A stretch of DNA of 64,000 nt, from NCBI RefSeq assembly GCF_007097365.1, contig NZ_VJZR01000002.1:391464-455463 (forward strand), in the 5' to 3' direction. The stretch is from Flavobacterium franklandianum (GTDB lineage: Bacteria; Bacteroidota; Bacteroidia; Flavobacteriales; Flavobacteriaceae). The position numbers were made by a program, and so were the translations under genes. Below are positions 53,822 to 62,401 of this stretch, one piece after another (the first letter of the stretch is position 1; each line of letters begins with the position of its first letter). The notes beneath the pieces were generated by a model. The model did no database searches. It was given only the letters and a program-made list of their open reading frames with translations, and was not told the DNA's origin.

Positions 53822-55900
53822 ATGACAAAATTATCTTTTTTTAAGTTTAAAATAGTTTCTGGAATATTTTTATTGGTTGCGTTAATTTTTTCTCAAGTTG
53901 TTAGTTCGCAGACTTTCACTGACAGTAATTTGCCAATTGTTATTATTACTACGGATTTAGATAACAATAATCAACCACTGCCAATACTTGATGAACCAAA
54001 AATTTTGGCAAGTATGAAGATTATCAAACATCCCGATGGAAATAGAAATTTTCTTTCGGATGCTAATACAGCTACTTTTTTAAATTATAATGGTAGAATT
54101 GGCATAGAAATTAGAGGTTCGTCCTCGCAGGAATTACCCAAAAAAGGCTATGGTTTAACTACTTTAAAAACGGATAATACCAACAATAATAATGTTAGCT
54201 TACTGGGAATGCCAAGCGAAAATGATTGGATTTTGAATGGATTAGCCTTTGATCCTTCACTTATAAGAGATTATTTGTCTTATAATTTGTCCAGACAAAT
54301 AGGCGAATATGCAACACGAACTGCTTATTGTGAACTTGTGATTAATGGGGAATATCGAGGATTGTATCTCTTACAAGAAAAAATAAAAGCGGGTACAGGT
54401 CGGGTGAATGTGTTAAAAATTGCTGCTGCAGATACTGCTTCGCCAAATGTAACAGGCGGCTACATCACAAAATCCGACAAAACTACTGGTGGAGACCCAA
54501 TTGCTTGGACTATGAATTCCTATGCAGGCTGGACTGATTTTATACACGAATTACCAAAACCTGCGGCAGTTACCACCGAGCAAAACTCTTATATATACAA
54601 TCAGTTTTTGAAATTAGAAACGACATCACAAACTAATAATGTTGATTTAATTTCAGGTTATCCTTCTGTGATTGACATTCCTTCATTTGTCGATTTTATG
54701 CTTGTCAATGAGTTGGCTTCGAATGCAGATGGGTATCAATACAGTACTTATTTTCACAAAGATAGAGCTGGAAAATTAAGAGCTGGACCTATTTGGGATT
54801 TCAATTTAACATACGGTAACGATTTGTTTCTTTGGGGATACGACAGGAGTCATTCTACTATTTGGCAATTTGCAAACGGAGATAATGAAGGAGCCAAATT
54901 CTGGAAAGATTTATTCAATAATCCCACATATAAATGTTATTTGTCTAAAAGATGGAACGAATTGACCAAGACCGGACAACCCTTGAATTATTATAGTTTG
55001 ACACAATATATTGACGAAACAGTTGCTTTAATTAGTGAAGCTAAAGTCAGAGAAGAACAAAAATGGGCTACCGATGTTTATCCAGCAGTTCATTATTCGC
55101 CAACTGAAATTAGTAATTTAAAAACTTGGTTGTCGAATAGAATTTCCTGGATGACAAGTAATTTGGGGTCTTTTGCAAATTGCAGTACAGTTTCAATTCC
55201 GCAGCTAGTTATTACCAAAATTAACTATAACCCAAAGGGTGCAACAAGTACCGAAAGTGATTCTCAAGAATTTGTCGAGATTAAAAACACAAGCAATACA
55301 TCTGTTAATTTAACTGGAATTTATTTTAAAGAATTAGGACTGAGTTATCAGTTTCCTGCAAATTCATTGGTGGTTGCTGGTGGTAGTATTTATTTGGCTA
55401 GTAATTCATTGTCTTTTCAGGCCAAATATGGAATTGCTGCTTTTGGACAATTTACCAGAAATTTATCCAATAGTTCTCAAAAGATAGTATTAGCCGATGG
55501 TTTTGGAAATACAATTGATTCTGTAGAATATTTCGATGCAATGCCTTGGCCAATCGCTGCAGATGGAACAGGAAACTATTTGCAATTAATTAGTACCGAA
55601 ATGGATAATAATTTGGCTTCAAGCTGGATGTCTTCAAATAATAGCTTGGCGACAACTTCGTTTGATGAAACTACAACAATAACTATTTATCCAAATCCTG
55701 GAACTCATTTTTTAAATATCCATGCAACAAAACCAATGAACGGTATTAAAATTTTTGATGTTTCTGGCAAATTAATTTATGATTTAAAACTAAAATCGGA
55801 CTCTTTAAATATGGATTGGAGCGAGTATTCTAAAGGGGTATATTTTATTTCGATTTATGATGACAAAGGATCCATCACCAAAAAAGTTATCAAGCAATAA
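53822..55900 (+). CDS. Secreted CotH-like protein with lamin-tail and T9SS domains
   Basis: A 692-residue exported protein. Start is ATG 53822; the longer frame from TTG lacks a start context and pushes the signal peptide inwards. Residues about 1-32 are a signal peptide ending in VVSSQ. The CotH region (about 60-440) has IGIEIRGSSSQELPKKGYG, WILNGLAFDPSLIRDYL, GEYRGLYLLQEKIK and GPIWDFNLTYGND, which resemble the atypical protein-kinase fold of spore-coat CotH. Residues about 458-575 form a lamin-tail domain (SDSQEFVEIKNTS). The end (about 618-692) is a T9SS sorting domain (TIYPNPGTHFLNI... VKKVIKQ type). It may phosphorylate secreted proteins, but the activity is not shown. The gene is alone. 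Confidence 0.88.
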   Translation: MTKLSFFKFKIVSGIFLLVALIFSQVVSSQTFTDSNLPIVIITTDLDNNNQPLPILDEPKILASMKIIKHPDGNRNFLSDANTATFLNYNGRIGIEIRGSSSQELPKKGYGLTTLKTDNTNNNNVSLLGMPSENDWILNGLAFDPSLIRDYLSYNLSRQIGEYATRTAYCELVINGEYRGLYLLQEKIKAGTGRVNVLKIAAADTASPNVTGGYITKSDKTTGGDPIAWTMNSYAGWTDFIHELPKPAAVTTEQNSYIYNQFLKLETTSQTNNVDLISGYPSVIDIPSFVDFMLVNELASNADGYQYSTYFHKDRAGKLRAGPIWDFNLTYGNDLFLWGYDRSHSTIWQFANGDNEGAKFWKDLFNNPTYKCYLSKRWNELTKTGQPLNYYSLTQYIDETVALISEAKVREEQKWATDVYPAVHYSPTEISNLKTWLSNRISWMTSNLGSFANCSTVSIPQLVITKINYNPKGATSTESDSQEFVEIKNTSNTSVNLTGIYFKELGLSYQFPANSLVVAGGSIYLASNSLSFQAKYGIAAFGQFTRNLSNSSQKIVLADGFGNTIDSVEYFDAMPWPIAADGTGNYLQLISTEMDNNLASSWMSSNNSLATTSFDETTTITIYPNPGTHFLNIHATKPMNGIKIFDVSGKLIYDLKLKSDSLNMDWSEYSKGVYFISIYDDKGSITKKVIKQ

Positions 55901-55933
55901 TTATTTATCCGAACTTAAAATTATATTTTTTTT

Positions 55934-55970
55934 TACATTGTTAAAATATTTTTATACATTTGTTTAATAA
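55934..55970 (+). promoter_or_regulatory. Possible CarH operator/promoter upstream of carH
   Basis: Two copies of a TACATT(T)G-TT(T)AA motif begin at 55934 and 55955, 21 bp apart, and TACATTTG at 55955-55962 also fits the -7 element. Related copies occur before crtI. CarH operators are direct repeats in other bacteria, so autoregulation is a reasonable inference. No -33 TTG is seen at the standard distance. Confidence 0.45.
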
Positions 55971-55980
55971 ATATTTGAAA

Positions 55981-56889
55981 ATGATAAACAACGTGTATAA
56001 TGTCAAGACTGTTTTTAGTATTAAAGATCTTGAAAACTTATCAGGAATAAAAGCTCATACTATTCGAATTTGGGAAAAAAGATATAATGTCCTTCAGCCA
56101 ATGCGTTCTGATACCAACATTAGGAATTATGATTTGCAGAGTTTGCAAAAATTACTAAATGTAGTTTTGTTAAATGATTATGGTTATAAAATATCAAGAA
56201 TTGCGGAGCATTCAACAGAAAAAATTGAGCTTCTAGTTAGGGAAATTATTTCTGAAAAAAGCACAAAAAACCATGCTATAAACGCTTTTAAAATGGCTAT
56301 GATTAATTTTGATCAGGCTTTATTTTTTAACACCTATAATAGGTTACTTTCTGAAAAAAGCTTTCGTGATGTTTTTTATGAGATTGTAATTCCTTTGATG
56401 CAAGAAATTGGTTTACTATGGCAAGCTGGTACTATTACTCCTGCTCAAGAGCATTTTATAACTTTTTTGATCAAGCAAAAACTACTGTTAAATACAGAAA
56501 AACTCCAAATTCTTGAACCAACAAAAACCGATAAAGTATATGTCCTTTACCTTCCTGAAAACGAAATTCATGAACTAGGTTTAATGTATTTGAATTATGA
56601 GATTTTATTAAATGGGTACAAAACAATTTATCTTGGTGAAAGTGTGCCTATAGAAAGTTTGAAGGATATGAAAAAATACTTCGACACTATTGTTTATGTT
56701 TCCTATTTGACGGTTGAGCCAACAAAAGACGCAATAAATAACTATATTGAAGAAATTACCACTAATATAATTGACTCAAATTCACGTGTTTGCTTCCTTG
56801 GTAGAATGATTGAATTTATTGATACAAATAATATTTCAGACAAAATATCAGTTTATAATTCTATTTCGGATTTAGTTGAAGAATTATAA
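55981..56889 (+). CDS. carH: CarH-type B12-dependent photoreceptor and repressor
   Basis: A 302-residue MerR-family regulator. Start at ATG 55981, since a longer frame would begin inside a promoter-like box. N-terminal MerR winged helix (FSIKDLENLSGIKAHTIRIWEKRY, residues about 12-36); helical middle with W-x9-EH at Trp 147, Glu 157 and His 158; then the cobalamin domain with E-x-H-x-x-G (His 197 as axial ligand), S-x-L in VSYLTVEP. W-x9-EH is the exact spacing of the light-sensing CarH of Thermus. Dark tetramers bind adenosylcobalamin and repress; light breaks the complex. It stands before crtI in the same direction. Confidence 0.9.
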   Translation: MINNVYNVKTVFSIKDLENLSGIKAHTIRIWEKRYNVLQPMRSDTNIRNYDLQSLQKLLNVVLLNDYGYKISRIAEHSTEKIELLVREIISEKSTKNHAINAFKMAMINFDQALFFNTYNRLLSEKSFRDVFYEIVIPLMQEIGLLWQAGTITPAQEHFITFLIKQKLLLNTEKLQILEPTKTDKVYVLYLPENEIHELGLMYLNYEILLNGYKTIYLGESVPIESLKDMKKYFDTIVYVSYLTVEPTKDAINNYIEEITTNIIDSNSRVCFLGRMIEFIDTNNISDKISVYNSISDLVEEL

Positions 56890-56892
56890 TTT

Positions 56893-56943
56893 ATTGTTAA
56901 CTGTGTTATTTTTGTTTAATTTATTATTACATTTGCTAAACAA
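56893..56943 (+). promoter_or_regulatory. Candidate light-regulated crt promoter with repeated motif
   Basis: TACATTTG at 56928-56935 fits the -7 element. ATTGTTAA at 56893, TTTGTTTAAT at 56911 and TTTGCTAAAC at 56932 form loosely repeated sites with G spacing 18 and 21. ATTTG-CTAAA-CAAAT (56931-56945) is a small palindrome just before the ATG at 56944. The arrangement suggests a CarH operator, as at carH. Confidence 0.45.
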
Positions 56944-58419
56944 ATGAAGAAATCAATCACAATTATCGGTTCTGGATTTTCGTCACTAGCAGCTTCGTGT
57001 TATTTGGCGAAAGAGGGTTTTGATGTTACAATTCTCGAAAAAAACAGTACTGTAGGAGGTAGAGCAAGACAACTTATAAAGGATGGATTTACATTTGATA
57101 TTGGTCCTACTTGGTATTGGATGCCCGATGTTTTTGAAAAATTCTTTGATGATTTTGGTAAGGAACCATCAGATTACTACCATCTTGATAAATTAAATCC
57201 TGCTTATGTCGTGTATTTCGATAAGTTAGATACTATTCAAATTCCTGATAATTTAAATGATATATTCGATATTTTTGAAATTCAGGAAAAAGGAAGTTCC
57301 AAACATTTAGAATCATTTTTGAATAATGCCAAGCATAATTATGATGTGGCCATCAAAGATTTAGTTTACAGACCGGGTATTTCGATTACGGAATTAATTA
57401 CACCAGTTACAATAAAAAAAGCCAATCAGTTTTTTAGTACAATTAGAACTTCTGTTCGAAAAAATATTAAAAATAATCGTTTGCAACAAATAATGGAGTT
57501 TCCTGTGTTGTTTTTAGGAGCAAAACCTTCGAATACACCTTCTTTTTATAGCTTTATGAATTATGCAGATTTTGGTTTAGGAACTTGGCATCCCAAAGGT
57601 GGCATGTACGAAGTAGTAAAAGCAATGTACCTTCTAGCGTTAGAATTGGGTGTTAAAATCAAAACAAATCAGAATGTAGAAAAAATAAATGTTGAAAAAG
57701 GTGTGGTGAAAAGTGTAGTTTCAAATGGAGAAATACTATATTCCGATGTGGTTTTAAGCGGAGCTGATTACCATCATACCGAAACTTTATTAGATGAAAA
57801 ATACCGAGGATATTCCGAAAAGTATTGGGATTCAAAAATATTTGCTCCATCTTCACTTTTGTTTTATGTTGCTTTTGATAAAAAAATAAAAGATGTTTCG
57901 CATCATACTTTGTTTTTTGATACCGAGTTTGATGTTCACGCCAAAGACATTTATGATGATCCCAAATGGCCTGAAAAACCATTATTTTATGCTAGTTTTC
58001 CAAGTAAAACTGATGACAGTGTTGCTCCAGAGGGACAGGAAGCTGGTATATTCCTAATTCCAATTGCCCCAGGAATTGAAGATTCTCCTGAAATAAGAGA
58101 AAAATATTTCAAAAATATAATAGAAAGATTTGAAACCTTGACAGACCAAAAAGTAATAGAAAGTATTCTCTTTAAAGAAAGTTTTTGTGTGAAGGATTTT
58201 ATTAATGATTATAATTCATACAAAGGAAACGCTTATGGATTGGCTAACATTTTGACTCAAACTGCTTTTTTGCGACCAAAGATTATCAGTAAAAAAGTAA
58301 AAAATTTATTTTTCACTGGACAATTAACTGTTCCTGGCCCAGGTGTTCCACCATCAATAATTTCGGGAAAAATAGTTTCCGACTTGATTAAAAAAAGTTT
58401 TGATAAAACGAGTCTATAA
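56944..58419 (+). CDS. crtI: Phytoene desaturase
   Basis: A 491-residue FAD enzyme that turns phytoene into lycopene. The N-terminal dinucleotide fold is IIGSGFSSLAASCYLAKEGFDV (residues 6-27) with GGRARQLIKDGFTFDIGPTWYWMPDVF. The C-terminal signature is FFTGQLTVPGPGVPPSIISGKIV. Length matches the bacterial CrtI group. It is the first gene after carH and starts the crt operon. Light and B12 control through CarH is inferred. Confidence 0.96.
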   Translation: MKKSITIIGSGFSSLAASCYLAKEGFDVTILEKNSTVGGRARQLIKDGFTFDIGPTWYWMPDVFEKFFDDFGKEPSDYYHLDKLNPAYVVYFDKLDTIQIPDNLNDIFDIFEIQEKGSSKHLESFLNNAKHNYDVAIKDLVYRPGISITELITPVTIKKANQFFSTIRTSVRKNIKNNRLQQIMEFPVLFLGAKPSNTPSFYSFMNYADFGLGTWHPKGGMYEVVKAMYLLALELGVKIKTNQNVEKINVEKGVVKSVVSNGEILYSDVVLSGADYHHTETLLDEKYRGYSEKYWDSKIFAPSSLLFYVAFDKKIKDVSHHTLFFDTEFDVHAKDIYDDPKWPEKPLFYASFPSKTDDSVAPEGQEAGIFLIPIAPGIEDSPEIREKYFKNIIERFETLTDQKVIESILFKESFCVKDFINDYNSYKGNAYGLANILTQTAFLRPKIISKKVKNLFFTGQLTVPGPGVPPSIISGKIVSDLIKKSFDKTSL

Positions 58420-58519
58420 TAAGTTGGTTTTTTAATTTTGAATAGGAAGCTTAATTTTTGAACTTATTTTGCCTAAAAGAATTCCTTTTGTGTAACAATT
58501 GATAAATAGTATATATTAA

Positions 58520-59359
58520 ATGAAAAAATTATTTGATGATGTTTCTTTTAAATGTAGTGTCTTAGTGACTAAAAACTATAGCACTTCGTTTTCTATGGCA
58601 GTTCACATCTTAGCACCAAGTATTAGAGATGGTATCTATAGTATTTACGGTTTCGTTCGCTTTGCCGATGAAATTGTAGACTCCTTTCATGGTTTCGACA
58701 AACAAACTTTGATAGATGATTTTGAGAAAGATTATTATAAAGCACAAAAATTTGGGATAAGTTTAAATCCGATCTTAAATTCTTTTCTACAAACGGTAAA
58801 TAAATATAACATTTCGGATGATATGATTCAATCATTTTTGAAGAGTATGAAAATGGATTTGATAAAATCTGATTATCACAGCAAGGAAGAATATGATGAA
58901 TATATTTATGGTTCTGCTGATGTAGTAGGTTTAATGTGTTTGAAAGTTTTTGTAAACGGTGATAATGATAAATATGAACTGTTGAAAGATGAGGCAATGC
59001 GATTGGGTTCAGCTTTTCAAAAAGTTAATTTTTTGCGAGATTTGAAAGACGACAATTTGGTTTTGAATCGAAATTATTTCCCAGGTGTCGATTTAAAGTC
59101 CTTTGATGAAAATTCTAAAGCTATGATTATCAAAGAAATTGAAGAAGATTTCAGAGTGGCATTACAAGGAATCAAAAAATTACCTTTAGAAGCAAAATTT
59201 GGTGTTTATACGGCCTACGTATATTATAAAAAATTATTAAAAAAATTAGAAAATACACCTTGCGTAGAAATTAGGAATTCAAGAATTAGAATTTCTAACT
59301 ATACTAAGGGACTCTTATTTGCTAATTCTTTTGTAACTTACAAATTGAAATTAGTTTAA
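58520..59359 (+). CDS. crtB: Phytoene synthase
   Basis: A 279-residue prenyl synthase that joins two GGPP to phytoene. The two Asp-rich motifs are DEIVD in FVRFADEIVDSFH (near residue 53) and RDLKDD in NFLRDLKDDNL (near 180), which bind Mg-diphosphate. YSTSF near the N-terminus is typical. It follows crtI by 100 bp and is followed by crtZ at 38 bp. Confidence 0.96.
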   Translation: MKKLFDDVSFKCSVLVTKNYSTSFSMAVHILAPSIRDGIYSIYGFVRFADEIVDSFHGFDKQTLIDDFEKDYYKAQKFGISLNPILNSFLQTVNKYNISDDMIQSFLKSMKMDLIKSDYHSKEEYDEYIYGSADVVGLMCLKVFVNGDNDKYELLKDEAMRLGSAFQKVNFLRDLKDDNLVLNRNYFPGVDLKSFDENSKAMIIKEIEEDFRVALQGIKKLPLEAKFGVYTAYVYYKKLLKKLENTPCVEIRNSRIRISNYTKGLLFANSFVTYKLKLV

Positions 59360-59397
59360 CTTTTATACCTTTATAACAACTATAAAACGTTCTCAGG

Positions 59398-59838
59398 ATG
59401 ATATCTTTTTTAATTTTTTTGGCTACTTATTTAATAATGGAATGTATAACTTGGTGTACTCATAAATTTGTAATGCATGGTTTTTTATGGTATTTACACG
59501 CGGATCATCATCAACCTAAATACGCTCACATTTTTGAACGAAATGATTTGTTTTTCGTAATTTTTGCTATTCCAAGTATTCTTTTATTTTACTTTGGAGC
59601 ATCCGCAGGTTTTGATTATAGATTTTTCATAGGTCTAGGTATTTTTGCTTATGGTTTAAGCTATTTTATTGTTCATGACATTTTTATCCATCAACGATTT
59701 AAGCTGTTCAAGAATACCAAAAACAAGTATTTAATAGCGCTTCGCAAAGGTCACAAAGTGCACCACAAACACTTAGGAAAAGAATATGGAGAATGTTTTG
59801 GGATGCTTTTCGTGCCTTTCAAATATTTTAAAATTTAA
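59398..59838 (+). CDS. crtZ: Beta-carotene hydroxylase
   Basis: A 146-residue membrane di-iron hydroxylase. His clusters HKFVMH, HADHH, HDIFIHQRF and HKVHHKH supply the metal ligands of the sterol-desaturase-like CrtZ family. It adds OH at C3 and C3' of beta-carotene, giving zeaxanthin. The lycopene cyclase gene starts 2 bp downstream of its stop. Length is typical for short bacterial CrtZ. Confidence 0.95.
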   Translation: MISFLIFLATYLIMECITWCTHKFVMHGFLWYLHADHHQPKYAHIFERNDLFFVIFAIPSILLFYFGASAGFDYRFFIGLGIFAYGLSYFIVHDIFIHQRFKLFKNTKNKYLIALRKGHKVHHKHLGKEYGECFGMLFVPFKYFKI

Positions 59839-59839
59839 A

Positions 59840-60517
59840 ATGTCTTTATATCTTTTTCTAAATATAGCCTCCTTTCTGGTGCCCTTTCTGTATAGTTTTG
59901 AAAACAGAATGAAGTATATAAAACGTTGGAAGGCCGTTTTTTCTGCTATAATTATAACTGCAATATTCTTCATTATTTGGGACATCATTTTTACCAAAAT
60001 GGGGGTTTGGAGTTTCAATCCACGCTACCATTCAGGAATTGATTTTTTTGATTTACCCATAGAAGAATGGTTGTTTTTCATCTGTATTCCTTATGCGAGT
60101 ATCTTTATTCATTTTGCCTTTCACTATTTTTATCCAAGAGTTTCTCTTTCGGACAAAACAGTGAGAATCATATATTGGATTTTAATGGCGATTCTTTTGC
60201 CAACCATTTTTGCTAATTACGATAAATTATACACTGCTGTCAATTACACAGTTTGGGTGCTATTATTAACGTACACCGTTTTTAAAGTTCCTCACATTTT
60301 GAACACCTTTTTTATTAGCTTCCTGATTGTTTTATTTCCATTTTCTATAGTCAACGGAATACTAACCGGAAGTTTTATTGACGAACCTGTAGTGTTTTAT
60401 AATAATGCCGAAAACTTAGGAATTCGTTTAGGAACAATCCCAATAGAAGATATTGGATATGCCTTTTCGATGTTGTTGATGAGTTTGGTTTTGATAAAAA
60501 AAATAGAAAAAAAGTAA
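59840..60517 (+). CDS. Lycopene beta-cyclase, fused CrtYcd type
   Basis: A 225-residue membrane protein. I choose ATG 59840, since the 54-nt longer frame would overlap crtZ out of its frame. It has about six to seven hydrophobic segments. The catalytic-like motif PIEEWLFFICIPYASIF at about 71-87 and the second-half motif IPIEDIGYAF show the duplicated layout of the fused CrtYc-CrtYd cyclases, as in Bacteroidota. It forms beta-ionone rings from lycopene. Placed between crtZ and the SRPBCC gene. Confidence 0.92.
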   Translation: MSLYLFLNIASFLVPFLYSFENRMKYIKRWKAVFSAIIITAIFFIIWDIIFTKMGVWSFNPRYHSGIDFFDLPIEEWLFFICIPYASIFIHFAFHYFYPRVSLSDKTVRIIYWILMAILLPTIFANYDKLYTAVNYTVWVLLLTYTVFKVPHILNTFFISFLIVLFPFSIVNGILTGSFIDEPVVFYNNAENLGIRLGTIPIEDIGYAFSMLLMSLVLIKKIEKK

Positions 60518-60518
60518 T

Positions 60519-60983
60519 ATGAAAGTATACACAAAAGAAACGGTTCAACACGTAAATGCAAGTGTCGAAGAATGTTGGACTTTTTTTTCAAGTCCAAGAA
60601 ACTTGCAAAAAATCACCCCCAAAGATATGGGTTTTCAAATCACGGATTTTGATAATAAACCAATGTATGCCGGACAAATTATTCAATACAAAGTTTCCCC
60701 GCTTTTAGGTTTGAAATTGAGTTGGATGACGGTAATCACTTACGTGAAAGAGAATAGCTATTTCGTCGACGAACAGCGCTTTGGTCCCTATGCTTTATGG
60801 CATCACAAACATTTTTTTGAAGCTACTGAAAACGGTACAAAAATGACAGATTTAGTTCATTATGCTTTGCCTTTGGGTTTTCTTGGTCGCATAATGAATT
60901 CATTGTTGGTGAAAAATAAATTGAAAGAAATTTTTGATTATCGATGTGTAAAAGTGGATGAAATGTTTAATTCTAAAAAATGA
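60519..60983 (+). CDS. SRPBCC-family protein in crt operon
   Basis: A 154-residue START/Bet-v1-like protein. Opening VYTKETVQHVNASVEECWTFFSSPRNLQKITP is characteristic of the polyketide_cyc2-like SRPBCC family; later, FGPYALWHHKHFFEATENGTKMTDLVHYALP is typical. A ligand-binding cavity is expected, possibly for carotenoid or another hydrophobic compound, by inference from the operon. It starts one base after the cyclase stop and its own stop overlaps the photolyase start by 4 bp (ATGA). Confidence 0.88.
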   Translation: MKVYTKETVQHVNASVEECWTFFSSPRNLQKITPKDMGFQITDFDNKPMYAGQIIQYKVSPLLGLKLSWMTVITYVKENSYFVDEQRFGPYALWHHKHFFEATENGTKMTDLVHYALPLGFLGRIMNSLLVKNKLKEIFDYRCVKVDEMFNSKK

Positions 60984-62287
60984 GTAAACCAGAAATAACC
61001 TTTTTTTGGTTCCGTAGAGATTTGCGTTTAGAGGATAATATTGGTTTGTTTCACGCATTACAATCTCAATTTCCAGTAATTCCTTTGTTTATTTTCGATG
61101 AGGCAATTCTAGATAGTTTACCCAAAAATGACGCTAGAGTTGGTTTTATTCACGATTCACTTTCTAAAATTAATGTAAAACTTCAAGCGTTTGGAAGTTT
61201 CCTTTTGGTCAAAAAAGGAAAAACTCACGAAGTTTGGCAACAGCTTATTCAAGAATTTGACATCAAAGAAGTCTTCTTCAATAAAGATTACGAAGCTTAT
61301 GCGATCAAAAGAGATTGGGCTATTTGTGAATTATTGACAAGTAATAAAATAAATTCTTTCTCCTTCAAAGACCAAGTGATATTTGAGGAAAAAGAAATCA
61401 CAAAATCCGATGGTTTATCTTATACAATTTACACACCTTATAAAAATAAATGGTTAGAAAAATACAATTCAATGGCTCCGGTTCAAGAATATGATGCTTC
61501 TGATAAATTTTCTAATTTCTATAGAGACGCGATGAATCCCTTCTTTACTTTTCCAACATTGGAGCAAATAGGATTTGAACAAAGTACTATAAAAGTCATT
61601 CCTCATAATCTCAAAAATGTAACTAATTACCACGAAACTCGTGATTTCCCGGCTTTGGATGCTACTTCACATTTGTCGCCACATTTGCGTTTTGGAACAG
61701 TCAGCATTCGGAAATTAGTGAATTGGGCAGCGAAAAAAAACGATGTTTTTTTGAGCGAATTGATTTGGAGAGAATTCTTTATGCAAATTTTATTCAGCTT
61801 TCCAAAAGTGGTTTCACACAATTTCAAATCATCTTACGACGGCATTCAATGGCGGAATGACGAAGAAGATTTCAAACACTGGTGTTCTGGCACAACAGGT
61901 TATCCAATGGTCGATGCCGGAATGCGTGAACTCAACGAAACCGGTTATATGCACAACAGGGTTCGAATGGTGGTGGCGAGTTTTCTTTGCAAGCATTTAT
62001 TAATCAATTGGCAATGGGGCGAAGCTTATTTTGCTCAAAAGTTGTTGGATTTTGAATTGTCTTCCAATGTTGGAAACTGGCAATGGGCTGCTGGAACGGG
62101 TTGTGATGCTGCGCCTTATTTTAGGGTTTTCAATCCAGAAATTCAACTTAAGAAATTTGACGAAAAAGAAATATACATCCGAAAATGGATTCCCGAATTC
62201 GATTTGGGTTACTGTAAGCCAATGGTTGAACACGCATTTGCTAGAGATCGCGCTATCGCTACTTACAAAGCAGGAATTTTGAAGTGA
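60980..62287 (+). CDS. Cryptochrome/photolyase family protein
   Basis: A 435-residue flavoprotein. N-terminal photolyase alpha/beta domain (FFWFRRDLRLEDNIGLFHAL) and a C-terminal FAD-binding helical domain with LSPHLRFGTVSIRKL, LIWREFFMQILF, and WQWAAGTGCDAAPYFRVFNP, which is the FAD and DNA lesion site. It should repair pyrimidine dimers with blue light; a signalling cryptochrome is possible. Coupled by overlap to the SRPBCC gene and thus part of the carotenoid operon. The length is slightly shorter than E. coli PhrB (472). Confidence 0.93.
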   Translation: MSKPEITFFWFRRDLRLEDNIGLFHALQSQFPVIPLFIFDEAILDSLPKNDARVGFIHDSLSKINVKLQAFGSFLLVKKGKTHEVWQQLIQEFDIKEVFFNKDYEAYAIKRDWAICELLTSNKINSFSFKDQVIFEEKEITKSDGLSYTIYTPYKNKWLEKYNSMAPVQEYDASDKFSNFYRDAMNPFFTFPTLEQIGFEQSTIKVIPHNLKNVTNYHETRDFPALDATSHLSPHLRFGTVSIRKLVNWAAKKNDVFLSELIWREFFMQILFSFPKVVSHNFKSSYDGIQWRNDEEDFKHWCSGTTGYPMVDAGMRELNETGYMHNRVRMVVASFLCKHLLINWQWGEAYFAQKLLDFELSSNVGNWQWAAGTGCDAAPYFRVFNPEIQLKKFDEKEIYIRKWIPEFDLGYCKPMVEHAFARDRAIATYKAGILK

Positions 62288-62401
62288 TTTTTTTAAACCA
62301 TAAAGAATATTAAAAAATCAAAGTTTTTATTTCTCAATGAACCTTAAATGTCTTAATGGTTTTACTTTTTTTTACTTTAAAAAATTATATATTTTTACAG
62401 T

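Noticed and set aside
55900-55980. Cobalamin riboswitch upstream of carH
   Set aside because: The leader of about 80 bp is too short and shows no B12-box-like conserved core; B12 dependence is in the protein.
55960-55980. TTG start at 55960 for carH
   Set aside because: It overlaps the -7-like TACATTTG box, and ATG 55981 gives the expected MerR N-terminus.
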